NCBI RefSeq assembly: GCF_900167445.1
Contig: NZ_FUZT01000001.1
Coordinates: forward strand, 424,330 to 488,329
Length of the DNA stretch: 64,000 bases
From: Maledivibacter halophilus
GTDB taxonomy: Bacteria; Bacillota; Clostridia; Peptostreptococcales; Caminicellaceae
Reading direction: 5' to 3'
Both the position numbers and the translations under genes were made by a program. Of the stretch, positions 1-8,362 are shown piece by piece. The stretch's first letter is position 1, and every line of letters begins with the position of its first letter. The notes beneath the pieces are model-generated. The model did not search any database. It saw nothing but the letters and a program-made list of their open reading frames with translations, and had not been told where the DNA came from.

Positions 1-41
1 ATAGTAATGCTATTATAAAAATTAATAAATACAAATATTAA

Positions 42-84
42 AAAGACTGAAAGCTTTGGAAAGAATGGAAAGCTTTCAGTCTTT
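42..84. terminator. Bidirectional hairpin terminator
   Basis: A perfect 16-bp inverted repeat (arms 42-57 and 69-84, core GACTGAAAGCTTT) with an 11-nt loop and T/A-rich flanks lies just after the stop of the small minus-strand gene. It is symmetrical enough to stop transcription from both sides. Confidence 0.8.
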
Positions 85-98
85 ATATTAATTAATCA

Positions 99-305
99 TT
101 ATTCATCTAATTCATAGGTGTATGGATAAACGTCTTCTACACTTTTATTTAATTTATTTGCAAATTTATTTACGTCGATTTCTTCAAAGGTTTTACCATC
201 TTTAAGAATCCTTGCATTCCAAACCTGTCCATCTTCTTTAACTAATAATTCTGCTGGATGAACGGTTCCATCGTCTAATTTGATTTTTCCTTTTTTCCAA
301 GGCAT
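99..305 (-). CDS. Small hypothetical protein, 68 aa
   Basis: A short, acidic, probably cytosolic protein with no signal peptide or membrane segment. The first half looks like a small beta-sheet unit (GKIKLDDGTVHPAELLV, then DGQVWNARILKDG) and the second half is helical. The ATG at 305 is preceded by a strong AAAGGAGG site, which supports a real gene. It stands alone, ends at a perfect hairpin terminator, and I do not recognise the family. Confidence 0.7.
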   Translation of the reverse strand: MPWKKGKIKLDDGTVHPAELLVKEDGQVWNARILKDGKTFEEIDVNKFANKLNKSVEDVYPYTYELDE

Positions 306-335
306 AATATTTTCCTCCTTTCATTATACTATTAT

Positions 336-434
336 GGATAACCAACATTAGAATTTAATATAAGTTTCGCAGAAAATAATGAAGGCTTTTGCATTTTTTC
401 TGTGAAATTTATATTATTTTAGAGTAGGTTATCT
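336..434. repeat. Family D palindromic repeat, copy 1
   Basis: Begins GGATAACCAACATTAGAATT and ends in the inverted counterpart TTAGAGTAGGTTATCT, with an internal hairpin around 370-410. Related copies are at 49183-49227 and 27742-27838. A family A end (TATAGATTTCCCATAGTAAAAC) starts immediately after it at about 434-457. Confidence 0.65.
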
Positions 435-594
435 ATATAGATTTCCCATAGTAAAACTTAATTTTAAATTTGTTTCATTATATATTGTTTTGTAAAAAAT
501 AAATAATTATAATTGAGAATAATTGGAGATATAATAACATTAAGATTTCTTTAAAAAATGATGGGTATATTATAAAAAAACAAAGGGTGATTTT

Positions 595-1314
595 ATGGGG
601 TTTTATGAGGAGCTAAGTAAATACTATGATGTGATTTTCCCCCTTGGAGAAGAAAAGCTTAAATTTATGAAGGATCGCATTAATGGTAAAGGAAATATAT
701 TGGATTTGGCAGCTGGGACTGGAAATTATTCTATCGAATTATCAAAGCTTGGTCATAATGTTGTTGCTGTAGATTTAGACGAAGAAATGATTAATAAAAT
801 AGAAGACAAAAACAAAAAAGAAAAAACAAATGTAAAACCATATAAACTAGATATGAAGAATATAGATAATCTAAGAAATTACGAGTTTGATGCAATAATA
901 TGTATCGGCAATTCCTTGGTGCATTTAGATAATCGTAAGGAAATTAAAGATGTACTTAAAAAGATGTATAATATACTAGACTATGAGGGCGTAGTAATTT
1001 TACAAATAGTAAACTATGACAGAATATTAGAATATAATGTAAAACAATTACCACTGATTGACAGGCCAGAAGCTAAGGTGAAATTTATAAGAAATTATGA
1101 ATTAGAAAATGGTAAGATTTTATTTAAGACAAAATTAGTTATTAATGAGGATGAAATATATAATAATTGTATAAGTCTTTATCCATTAAAAAGTAAAGAG
1201 TTTGTTGATATATTAAAGAAATTAGGGTTTAAGAATATAAGATTATATGGAGGTTTTGATGAAAGGGAATTCAATTTAGATTCATTTCCATTAGTGGTAG
1301 AAGCCCATAAATAA
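595..1314 (+). CDS. Class I SAM-dependent methyltransferase
   Basis: A 239-aa Rossmann-fold methyltransferase of the Methyltransf_25/UbiE-like type. Motif I is visible as ILDLAAGTGNYSIELSKLG (about residues 36-54), the acidic motif II residue ends VVAVDLDEEM, and motif IV is FDAIICIGNSLVHL. The C-terminal part, with a beta-rich insertion and the ending LYGGFDEREFNLDSFPLVVEAHK, is common in small Firmicute methyltransferases of unknown substrate. The start ATG follows AAAGGGTGATTTT. It is monocistronic, and its stop abuts a family B repeat. The substrate cannot be inferred. Confidence 0.85.
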   Translation: MGFYEELSKYYDVIFPLGEEKLKFMKDRINGKGNILDLAAGTGNYSIELSKLGHNVVAVDLDEEMINKIEDKNKKEKTNVKPYKLDMKNIDNLRNYEFDAIICIGNSLVHLDNRKEIKDVLKKMYNILDYEGVVILQIVNYDRILEYNVKQLPLIDRPEAKVKFIRNYELENGKILFKTKLVINEDEIYNNCISLYPLKSKEFVDILKKLGFKNIRLYGGFDEREFNLDSFPLVVEAHK

Positions 1315-1315
1315 G

Positions 1316-1435
1316 TGAGGAAATTGCACAATTACTTTTTGTAAATACTATCTATTATTTCTACATTTAAAATCTCTAGAGATATACCATATATATTATG
1401 CAATTCTGCCAAGTTAGAATTATGCAATTTCCTCA
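1316..1435. repeat. Family B palindromic repeat, long copy 1
   Basis: A 120-bp element bounded by TGAGGAAATTGCA and its inverted end TATGCAATTTCCTCA, with an internal TATTATGCAATTCTGCCAA block. Clearly homologous long copies are at 35497-35616 and (inverted) 49956-50075. Short deleted copies are at 27587-27636 and 56093-56148. Confidence 0.85.
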
Positions 1436-1465
1436 TGTAATTATCTCAAGCATGTAATAATAAAG

Positions 1466-1502
1466 AAATAAGCCTTTAGGTGAGATGAGGGCTTATTTTT
1501 TT
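1466..1502 (+). terminator. Rho-independent terminator
   Basis: AAATAAGCCT pairs with GGGCTTATTT across a 13-nt loop and is followed by a T run. It lies after the family B repeat and would end transcripts from the methyltransferase gene. Confidence 0.6.
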
Positions 1503-1542
1503 GATGGATTCGTTGGTAGTATATACATTGTCATATAAAATG

Positions 1543-1551
1543 GTATAATAT
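1543..1551 (+). promoter_or_regulatory. Extended -10 promoter element
   Basis: TGGTATAAT is a perfect extended -10 (TGnTATAAT) with no convincing -35 at 17 nt. It lies about 200 nt upstream of the flavodoxin-like pair. A hairpin with CCATCAA/TTGATGG arms (about 1689-1725) sits between it and the gene. The rest of 1500-1753 shows no coding signal. Confidence 0.35.
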
Positions 1552-1753
1552 GGTTAACACTATACATAAAAAAACATGTTTTTATTACTATATTATAAAC
1601 ACTCAGAAGAACTAGGTTTTGTTCATTTTAAAGTATGAAAATTATATTTTATATATGAAGAAGTAGTAAAAGAAATAAAAATTTGTAAACCATCAAATAA
1701 AGTTCGCTACGTGAAGTACTTGATGGAATAAAAAATATTAAAGGAGGGATTAA

Positions 1754-2236
1754 ATGCAAACTGTAGTAATAAAAGAATGTGAAAATATTAAAACTCCAAA
1801 CGTTTTTACACTTGATTTATCAAAAAAAATTGTAAAAGATTGCATTGGTTGTTGGTCTTGTTGGTGGAAAACACCTGGGAGATGTATCTATAAGGATTTA
1901 GATGAATTTTATCATCAGTATATAAAAGCGGATAGGGCTATTTATTTTCCAAAAATTACAAAGGGATTTGTCAGCGGCAATTTGAAAACTCTTTTTGATA
2001 GAATGATACCACTTTATCTGCCATATACTACCTATGCTACAGGTGAGTCTATGCATGTTCCACGATACGAAAAATATCCTGATATTGAATTCTATTATGA
2101 TGGTAAATTTAAGAATGTTGCTGGTCGTCAGATTTTTGTGGATTATATAAACCGAGTATTTTATCAGTTTTACTCAAAAAACATTACCGTAAAACCTATT
2201 GAGGAATATATTGCAGAGGGAGGCGACAAAATGTGA
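1754..2236 (+). CDS. Flavodoxin-like NAD(P)H oxidoreductase, first of pair
   Basis: A 160-aa protein of the flavodoxin/NADPH-dependent FMN reductase superfamily. The most recognisable stretch is DCIGCWSCWWKTPGRCIYKDL (about residues 30-50), a Cys-rich CxGCWxCWWKTPGxC signature typical of clostridial iron-sulfur or thiol-containing flavodoxin-like reductases. GNLKTLFDRM follows. The usual N-terminal phosphate-binding loop of the flavodoxin fold is missing, so this is an unusually short form that may work with its partner. It starts after AAAGGAGGG and overlaps the next gene by 4 nt (GTGA), implying translational coupling. Confidence 0.75.
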   Translation: MQTVVIKECENIKTPNVFTLDLSKKIVKDCIGCWSCWWKTPGRCIYKDLDEFYHQYIKADRAIYFPKITKGFVSGNLKTLFDRMIPLYLPYTTYATGESMHVPRYEKYPDIEFYYDGKFKNVAGRQIFVDYINRVFYQFYSKNITVKPIEEYIAEGGDKM

Positions 2237-2877
2237 ATACTATAATTTTAAATGGTTCACCTAAAGGAAACTCTAAAAATAGTAATTCTCAAATTTTCGC
2301 AAAGGAGTTTGTAAGAAATATGAAAAATCCTTGTGAAATAAAATGTATAGCCAAAGCCGATCCTAGAGAGCTTGCGAAGTATGTTGAGAGTTTTGATACG
2401 ATAATTATTATATTGCCCCTTTATATTCATGCTATGCCTGGAATTGTTATGAAGTTTATCGAAGGACTGGAGCCTGCAACAGACGAAGGTAAATACATAG
2501 GTTTTATTGTTCAGGCAGGATTTATAGAAACTGCACAGCATAGGTTTATTGAAAGATACTTTGCAGATTTAGCAAAGCAGCTCAATTATAAATATTTGGG
2601 TACAGTTTCAAAGGGTGAAGCTGCTGGGATCTACATGTTTCCTAAATTATTTAGAAAAGTTTTAAAACTAATTACTGAGCTAGGTATGGCATATGAAAAA
2701 AACCATTCTTTTGATAAAGATATTGTAAAAAGACTAGGCAAACCCTATGAGTTAACAAAGTTTCAGTCGATGATATTCGAGTTAGCTAATAAATTAGGAT
2801 TAAACAATGTGGGTTGGCATAGAGTGTTAAGGAAAAACAATGCTTTAGATAAAAGATTAGATAGACCATTTTTGTAA
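2233..2877 (+). CDS. Flavodoxin-like NAD(P)H-dependent oxidoreductase, second of pair
   Basis: A 214-aa flavodoxin-fold protein with the FMN phosphate-binding signature near the N-terminus (ILNGSPKGNSKNSNSQIFAKEF) and a following DTIIIILPLYIHAMPGIVMKFIEGLEP strand-loop. This is the part its upstream partner lacks, so the two may form a heteromeric FMN reductase. The GTG start overlaps the previous TGA (GTGA), so translation is probably coupled. The C-terminal half is helical and family-specific. The electron acceptor is unknown. Confidence 0.8.
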   Translation: MNTIILNGSPKGNSKNSNSQIFAKEFVRNMKNPCEIKCIAKADPRELAKYVESFDTIIIILPLYIHAMPGIVMKFIEGLEPATDEGKYIGFIVQAGFIETAQHRFIERYFADLAKQLNYKYLGTVSKGEAAGIYMFPKLFRKVLKLITELGMAYEKNHSFDKDIVKRLGKPYELTKFQSMIFELANKLGLNNVGWHRVLRKNNALDKRLDRPFL

Positions 2878-2980
2878 TAGTAAATGATGCTTTGTAATTG
2901 TAAAAATTGAGTATCAAGTTCTTAAAGGCTACCAAAGGCAAAATTTTTGAGATATTAGTGATGGGTAAGGAGCGATATCA

Positions 2981-3166
2981 ATGAGAAATAATAAAGAAGT
3001 AGCTAGGTTATATGGACGGTTAAAGCAAGAATTATCTAAACGATACCCTAATGATATTAACTCCTATATTGAAGGTGAAACCGAGCTAATAACTTCAATT
3101 TTAAAATCGGAAGGTATGGCCTTAGAAGAATTAGAGCGGATTGATGAAATAAATAGGAAAAAATAG
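2981..3166 (+). CDS. Small helical hypothetical protein, 61 aa
   Basis: A highly charged, predicted all-helical peptide (ARLYGRLKQELSKRYP near the N-terminus, EELERIDEINRKK at the end) without membrane or signal features. The ATG is preceded by GTAAGGAGCGATATCA, a good ribosome-binding site. It lies between the flavodoxin-like pair and the arginase-family gene. I do not recognise the family. Confidence 0.55.
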   Translation: MRNNKEVARLYGRLKQELSKRYPNDINSYIEGETELITSILKSEGMALEELERIDEINRKK

Positions 3167-3277
3167 ACAGGACACACCAGAAATAGAAGCAGTAAAAAAT
3201 AAAGAGTATAAGTGATTATGAAGATAAAATTTTGACTTCAAATATAATTAAATAATATTTTAAGGGGGAGAAATAGA

Positions 3278-4099
3278 ATGAGTAATTTGAACTTGCTTTT
3301 TCCACAATGGCAGGGTTCAGGGAGAACAAGAGATTTATATTATGGAGCATTAAAGATAGAAGAGGTACATCTCTCAGATGTTAAACTGGAAGAAATAGAA
3401 ATATGTGATAATGATAGTTTGGTTATTGAAAATGATATTCTGGGATATAAGGAAATTTTAGAGCAATTGAAAGAAGTAACAAAACTAATAAATGATATTA
3501 AACCTGATACAATATTTACTGTAGGAGGAGGTTGTGATGTTGAATTAGCACCTGTTTCTTATCTTAATAAGAAGTATGATGGAAATTTAACAGTAATTTG
3601 GTTTGATGCCCATGGTGATTTAAATACGCCGAGTTCATCGCCAAGTAAAAAATTTCATGGTATGCCATTAAGGACTTTACTTGGAGATGGAAATCAAAAT
3701 ATAGTTAGACAATGTTTTTCACACATTAATCCTGAACAACTAATATTAATTGGCACTAGAGACTTGGATATTCCTGAAAAAGAATACATTAAAGAAAATA
3801 ATATAATTACTTTTCCAGTTGAACTTATTCAAAAAGATACAATTTTAGATTCAATTGAGCATATGGGATTTGATAATGTATATATTCATATAGATTTAGA
3901 TGTCCTTGATCCAAATATATTTCCAAGTGTTACATGTCCTACGCCAAATGGCATAAATTTTGAGAAACTAAATGATATCTTGATACATATTAAAAATAAT
4001 TATAATATTGTCGGCTTAAGTCTATTGGAATATGCACCTGAAAAAGGAGATAATATTGATAATTTAAAAAGCATTGTTAATTTAGGTATAAATTTGTAA
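3278..4099 (+). CDS. Arginase/agmatinase-family ureohydrolase-like protein
   Basis: A 273-aa alpha/beta protein of the arginase-deacetylase fold. Metal-site motifs visible are D110-A-H112-G-D114 (WFDAHGDLNTP), H127 in FHGMPL, and D206-x-D208 (HIDLDVLDPNIFP). The first ligand motif, normally GG(D/N)H, reads VGGGCDVELAP, so Cys86 replaces the usual manganese-binding His. The active site is therefore altered, and either substrate or metal may differ from true arginase. A strong AAGGGGGAG site precedes the ATG. It appears monocistronic. Confidence 0.8.
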   Translation: MSNLNLLFPQWQGSGRTRDLYYGALKIEEVHLSDVKLEEIEICDNDSLVIENDILGYKEILEQLKEVTKLINDIKPDTIFTVGGGCDVELAPVSYLNKKYDGNLTVIWFDAHGDLNTPSSSPSKKFHGMPLRTLLGDGNQNIVRQCFSHINPEQLILIGTRDLDIPEKEYIKENNIITFPVELIQKDTILDSIEHMGFDNVYIHIDLDVLDPNIFPSVTCPTPNGINFEKLNDILIHIKNNYNIVGLSLLEYAPEKGDNIDNLKSIVNLGINL

Positions 4100-4309
4100 A
4101 CATATGATTTAGAATCTTATAAATATAAAATTCTGAATTGAATATATTGAGATATTAAAGTTCAAGAAATTGAGTAATGGGAAATACCAATTTCAGTTCT
4201 ACGACTCACAGAAAGTATACCAAATGTTGAAAAAAACCATTCTATTAGATTATGTTAAAGAGAGAATTAAAATATTTAATGAGAATGGGCAAGAAGTGAG
4301 GAATCAAAT

Positions 4310-4795
4310 ATGAAGATATGTCCAAAATGCAAATCAGAATACAGAAAAGGCTTTGAGTATTGCAGTGATTGTAATTTAAAGCTAGAAGATAAAAAAGATA
4401 TTTCTGTTATCAAGAAATCAGATAAAGTTGAAATAGAGTATTTAATGTCAGTATCCAATGAAATTGAAGCAAAACAGATTGAAGATATATTAAAGTACAA
4501 TGGTATTAATATATTAAAGAAGCATAGGGGGGCAGGAGAATATCTCCAGTTATATTTAGGTATGTCTAATTTAGGTATAGACATATATGTTTCTTCTGAT
4601 TTAAAGGAAGTAGCAGAAAATATTATAATTGAGAATTTGAATATGCAGAAGTATTATGAAGAAAATATAGACCCAAAGAATAAAGAAGATTTTAATCAAG
4701 TGGGGGATAATTATAATAGAGAAAGAAAGATATGGATATTTCTTATCGTTTTTAGTATTCTTACAATAATAGGATTATTAATATATTTACTTTAG
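4310..4795 (+). CDS. Zinc-ribbon and DUF2007 tail-anchored protein
   Basis: A 161-aa protein with three parts: an N-terminal zinc ribbon (MKICPKCKSEYRKGFEYCSDCNLKL, four Cys), a central DUF2007 ferredoxin-like fold (IEAKQIEDILKYNGINILKK through GIDIYVSSDLKEVAENII), and a C-terminal membrane helix (IWIFLIVFSILTIIGLLIYLL) with almost nothing after it. It is probably anchored in the membrane with its bulk in the cytoplasm. DUF2007 proteins are putative signalling or regulatory proteins of unknown ligand. Start at ATG after GTGAGGAATCAA. Confidence 0.8.
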   Translation: MKICPKCKSEYRKGFEYCSDCNLKLEDKKDISVIKKSDKVEIEYLMSVSNEIEAKQIEDILKYNGINILKKHRGAGEYLQLYLGMSNLGIDIYVSSDLKEVAENIIIENLNMQKYYEENIDPKNKEDFNQVGDNYNRERKIWIFLIVFSILTIIGLLIYLL

Positions 4796-4814
4796 TAAAT
4801 ATATTAGAACTTGA

Positions 4815-5122
4815 TATAAAGCCCAAGAGAATTATATAAAATATAGTTATAAAAGTAGTAAATATGATAAATTTGAAAAGTATTATTATATTGAAAAATC
4901 TTTATACACAATTGAATATGTAAAGTTTGCCAAAATGAATTTAATAATTGAAAGTCATACTTTTACTAGAGTTTTTGAGATTGAAGGGAGAAAATATCAA
5001 AGGCAGATAGTAAGGAATATATATTATTGGATGATGATATACAGATGTTTCAATCAATATTGAGTTTTTATACTAATACAAGGAAAGAAATTAATGATTT
5101 AATATATAATAATGTTTTGTAA
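4815..5122 (+). pseudogene. Headless, frameshifted remnant of unknown gene
   Basis: An open frame of 82 codons (4815-5063, containing FEKYYYIEKSLYTIEY and RVFEIEGRKYQ) has no usable start. A second frame picks up from about 5005 to the stop at 5120 (ADSKEYILLDDDIQMFQSIL through INDLIYNNVL). Read together they look like one protein broken by one frameshift and lacking its 5' end. The motif EKYYYIEKS recurs in another remnant at 6525-6640, so the two are decayed paralogues. The family is not recognised. Confidence 0.5.
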
Positions 5123-5232
5123 TAAAATAATCAAAATTATATAGCAAAGTAATTTTCATATAGTCTATCATTAAATCATTTATGGATGGGCATAAATATA
5201 AACCATTATTCTATCTCTGAGGAGGATTAGCT

Positions 5233-5703
5233 ATGAATTATAGAAAAATTGAAATTAAAGATGATAGTACCAATAAGGAGCTAGAGTTACTTTTAGTTAA
5301 AATCGCAAAATGGCATAATCTTACACCTAAACTATGGAAATCAAATTACAGAGTATCAAGTTTAGATATAGAAAAAACAGTGCAAAGGATTAAAAGTACA
5401 AAAAGTGAAGAGTTATTTCTTATGATTGCAGAAGATGAGTACGACCAAATACAAGGATTTATATGGTCATATAAACAAGAAAAACCTCAAGATAGTGTTA
5501 TGATTTTATCATTATATGTCACAGAAGGCTATAGAGGGAAAGGTATAGCAACAAATCTAAAGGTACTATTAGAAAAATGGTGTGGAGATGAAGGGATTAA
5601 AACCATACATACAACAGTTCATTATAATAATCATAATATGATTGGATTGAATCAAAAGCTTGGATATAGACCGGGTATGGTAAATATGACAAAGAACTTA
5701 TAA
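5233..5703 (+). CDS. GNAT-family N-acetyltransferase
   Basis: A 156-aa acetyltransferase. The acetyl-CoA binding signature is LYVTEGYRGKGIATNLKVLLEKW (motif A, Q/RxxGxG/A form) in the C-terminal half, followed by the motif B-like TIHTTVHYNNHNMIGLNQKLGYRPG. The start follows GAGGAGGATTAGCT. It is the first of three unrelated GNAT genes within 3.6 kb, each monocistronic. The substrate is unknown. Confidence 0.85.
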   Translation: MNYRKIEIKDDSTNKELELLLVKIAKWHNLTPKLWKSNYRVSSLDIEKTVQRIKSTKSEELFLMIAEDEYDQIQGFIWSYKQEKPQDSVMILSLYVTEGYRGKGIATNLKVLLEKWCGDEGIKTIHTTVHYNNHNMIGLNQKLGYRPGMVNMTKNL

Positions 5704-5757
5704 GATACTATATAAGAAATTATTAAAGGAAATCTATTATGCTTGGAGGGTAATAGG

Positions 5758-6450
5758 GTGAAAAGAAAAGCTGTGAAAGGATTTTTCTTTATTGGATTTA
5801 TTTTATTGGTTTTATTTACATATTGGGGTTTTAAGAATAAATTTATAGTTATCAATAGTTCAGAATTGTCAGTTAAAGATTTTATCCCTAGCAAGCCCAT
5901 GATTAAGGTTTTTAAAAATCAATCTAATAGCCCTAGTAGGATAGATTTTGTTGATATTGTTTCAGAAAACAAAGTTCAAATAAGAAGCATTAGTAGTAAT
6001 AATAAAAAATTAAAAATCAAGACCTTGGGAAAAAGCTTTGATATTAGTGGAAATATTAAAGTTTATGAAAAAATCGATGAATATTTTAGGCTTATATATA
6101 TGAATCTTGGTATAGGACCTTTGTCAGAGAGTTATATAAATGAACCACAGGATATGGATTTAATATTTTTAAAAGGACCATTAAAAAAAGGGAATAAGTG
6201 GAATAATGAACTTGGAAACTTTGAAATAACAGCTGTAAATGTAAAAGTAAAAACCTCAATAGGTGAATTTCAAGCAATAGAAGTAAAACATGAGCAAGGG
6301 TCAGAAAGTGTAAAATTATATTATGCAATGGGAATTGGACTTGTAAAGATTGGGAGTGAAAATAAATTTACTGAAATAAGTGAATTAGACTACAATGTAA
6401 AAAAAATAAAGAGCATTAATGATTTAACAAAGCTTCTATTGTTTGAATAA
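5758..6450 (+). CDS. Membrane-anchored extracytoplasmic hypothetical protein
   Basis: About 230 aa. A GTG start at 5758 sits 7 nt after GGAGGG and is preferred to the TTG at 5743, which overlaps that site. An N-terminal membrane helix after basic residues (KRKAVKGFFFIGFILLVLFTYWGF) suggests an uncleaved signal anchor. The exported part is beta-rich and has the pattern LKKGNKW...G.F.AIEV...YYAMGIGLVKI, seen in many exported Firmicute proteins of unknown function. No catalytic motif was recognised. Confidence 0.65.
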   Translation: MKRKAVKGFFFIGFILLVLFTYWGFKNKFIVINSSELSVKDFIPSKPMIKVFKNQSNSPSRIDFVDIVSENKVQIRSISSNNKKLKIKTLGKSFDISGNIKVYEKIDEYFRLIYMNLGIGPLSESYINEPQDMDLIFLKGPLKKGNKWNNELGNFEITAVNVKVKTSIGEFQAIEVKHEQGSESVKLYYAMGIGLVKIGSENKFTEISELDYNVKKIKSINDLTKLLLFE

Positions 6451-6524
6451 GTACGGGATTTAGTTTTTTATGATATTAGCAGAGGAGAAAAGAAAACTAT
6501 AGAAAAGGGAACTAGAGAATATGA

Positions 6525-6640
6525 TTTTATACCCCAAAATGGGATGAAGACAGAACCCTTCATTATGAAAAGTATTATTATATTGAAAAATCCATTGAAG
6601 AATTGACATATTTATATAAATATGTTTTAAAGGGAGGAGA
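6525..6640 (+). pseudogene. Short remnant related to the 4815-5122 pseudogene
   Basis: The frame from 6525 reads YTPKWDEDRTLHYEKYYYIEKS, then IEELTYLYKYVLKGG. It has no start codon and runs into the ribosome-binding site of the next gene. EKYYYIEKS is shared with the remnant at 4815-5122, and the underlying DNA matches over about 30 nt. An alternative upstream frame (REYDFIP) suggests a frameshift near 6530. Only a fragment survives. Confidence 0.4.
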
Positions 6641-6645
6641 TAATC

Positions 6646-7089
6646 ATGAGCGAAATTTTTGATATTTCTTATGACCAAATTGAAACAATAAAGAATCTTT
6701 GGGAAAAAAATAGACAATATCATGAAAAAAGTTCAGAACATTTTAAAGAGTTGTACCGTTGTATTAACTTTGATCATATAATAAAAGCTTTAGATGGATT
6801 AAATAGGGAATCCTTGAAAATAACTGTGGCAAAATGTGATGATATATATGTTGGATATTGTATATCTACAATAATTGAGGGAAAGGGAGAAGTTAAATCA
6901 CTTCATGTTGATGAGATTTATAGAGGAAATGGAATTGGAAAGAAAATTGTAGATAAACATATAAAATGGATGAGAGAAAATAATTGTAAAGTGATTGGGG
7001 TAATGGTATCTCAAGAGAATCAATCTACAATATGCTTTTATAGAAAACTTGGATTCTATCCAAATACCCTGTATATGCAAATTAAATAA
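6646..7089 (+). CDS. GNAT-family N-acetyltransferase
   Basis: A 147-aa acetyltransferase with the acetyl-CoA loop KSLHVDEIYRGNGIGKKIVDKHIKWM and the C-terminal motif SQENQSTICFYRKLGFYPNTLYMQ typical of small GNAT enzymes. The start follows AAAGGGAGGAGATAATC. It lies immediately downstream of a gene remnant that overlaps its leader. The substrate is unknown. Confidence 0.85.
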   Translation: MSEIFDISYDQIETIKNLWEKNRQYHEKSSEHFKELYRCINFDHIIKALDGLNRESLKITVAKCDDIYVGYCISTIIEGKGEVKSLHVDEIYRGNGIGKKIVDKHIKWMRENNCKVIGVMVSQENQSTICFYRKLGFYPNTLYMQIK

Positions 7090-7207
7090 AGAGCTATAAA
7101 TGATATAATATAAAAGTTTTGTGGAGGACTAAATAGGAAAAACATCAAATTAAGTACCAGAGAATTCATTCCTTTATAGAAAGTCTTTGTAGAAGGGGGG
7201 CACAGCA

Positions 7208-7653
7208 GTGAAAAAAAAGTAGTTTTAATATATTTTTTAGTAGTATTATTATTAATAATTATTTCAGCACCATATCTTATTTCAAGAGGTTTTGATTCTA
7301 TCATTGGTAAAGATATAACTCCAAAGAGTTTTGATGAACTTCATATAGGAAAAAAAGATTTCTATTATCCTGCTAAAAAAATAGTAATTAGAACAGATAA
7401 GAAAATAGAAGAAATTTTTAAATATTTCAAGAGTTTTAAATATTATCTATCATCTCAAAAATCATTTAAGATTGAAGAAGATCCCTTTGAGTTTATATTT
7501 GTAGATCAAGAAAGCAATTCATATATAAAGATATTTGTTTATAATAGGAGAAGTATCTCAATAAGAACTGGTAAAGAACACAAAGAGTATAAAATAAAAG
7601 GTGATAATGAATTTGATTTTAATTATTTTAAACAAATTTTACCTAAGAGCTAA
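7208..7653 (+). pseudogene. Membrane-anchored protein gene broken in an A8 tract
   Basis: A strong ribosome-binding site (AGAAGGGGGG) precedes GTG at 7208, but GTG plus eight A's leads directly to TAG. One extra A in the run 7211-7218 would open an uninterrupted frame of about 147 codons to the TAA at 7651. The encoded protein would have an N-terminal membrane helix (VVLIYFLVVLLLIIISAPYLI) and an extracytoplasmic domain (SFDELHIGKKDFYYPAKKIVI onward). The rest is intact, so this is a very recent mutation, a sequencing indel, or homopolymer-based switching. The family is not recognised. Confidence 0.7.
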
Positions 7654-7706
7654 TTAGTAATTATAAAAATAGCCTGCTGAAGAGAAGGAAACTAAGGTGG
7701 AAATTT

Positions 7707-8075
7707 ATGAAAATTTTTTTAAAGATTATTATAGGAATAATTATATTTGGAGTATTAGAACTTTTTTTCTATTTCTTAATTCAACCAAAGAATTTAGGAC
7801 TTTTTTTCATCATATGGGCTGTAATACATTTTATATTTTTACTAAGTAATTTTAGTGGGAATAGAAGAAATGGTTCATATATGGGCAGTGGTAGCTTAAA
7901 TGGTTTTGGTGATATATGTAGATATGATATGTATGATTCAGCTATGAATGAAATAACATTTAAAAAGAAAAAAAGTGAATATATAGGAAACAAATGGCCC
8001 GTAACAGACCCGTTGAATTTTATAAATTTGTTATTTATAGTAGTTAACGGTATTGGATTTGTTTTTTATAGATAA
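7707..8075 (+). CDS. Small multi-pass membrane protein, hypothetical
   Basis: A 122-aa protein with two adjacent N-terminal membrane helices (about residues 3-25 and 30-48) and a C-terminal one (about 103-120). Between them is a polar loop rich in Gly, Ser and Asn containing CRYDMYDSAMNEITFKKKKSEY. Start after AAGGTGGAAATTT. Its location among orphan genes gives no function, and no family was recognised. Confidence 0.6.
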   Translation: MKIFLKIIIGIIIFGVLELFFYFLIQPKNLGLFFIIWAVIHFIFLLSNFSGNRRNGSYMGSGSLNGFGDICRYDMYDSAMNEITFKKKKSEYIGNKWPVTDPLNFINLLFIVVNGIGFVFYR

Positions 8076-8362
8076 CAAACTCAAAAGTATTATAAATTTC
8101 AAATGAAGAAGGTAGAAGCTTTCATTATTTCAGATAAAGAATTATTGAAGTAAGACAAGTTGGAAATAAAATTAATTAATAGTAAGGTTAGATATTCATT
8201 ATTTAGTATCATATTGCGAGTAATTGTTATTACAATTTTAATTAAAGAATTTGTATTATCCAAATTATAAAACCAAAAAAGATATAGATAAAAAAGCATT
8301 GGTATTATTGTGGTGTATGGAATAATACGGTAAAAAATTGAGGTCGAAAAGGGTGATAAAAC

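Noticed and set aside
1316..1435. Repeat family B as CRISPR repeats
   Set aside because: Copies are tens of kilobases apart, about 120 bp long and palindromic; there are no regularly spaced repeats and no cas genes.
2257..2541. 94-codon minus-strand frame inside the second flavodoxin-like gene
   Set aside because: It lies wholly antisense to a well-supported gene, has no ribosome-binding site and its protein is Cys/Tyr/Asn-rich without family features.
4140..4260. Possible short coding remnant (EIPISVLRLTESIPNVEKNHS)
   Set aside because: Too short, no start or ribosome-binding site and no match to neighbouring remnants.
7056..7304. 82-codon minus-strand frame overlapping the broken gene at 7208
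   Set aside because: The plus strand has a strong ribosome-binding site and an intact coding frame downstream of the A8 tract; the antisense frame has neither.
8099..8340. Possible small hydrophobic peptide gene (FSIILRVIVITILI)
   Set aside because: Only a TTG start is available and there is no ribosome-binding site; may be a remnant but cannot be supported.
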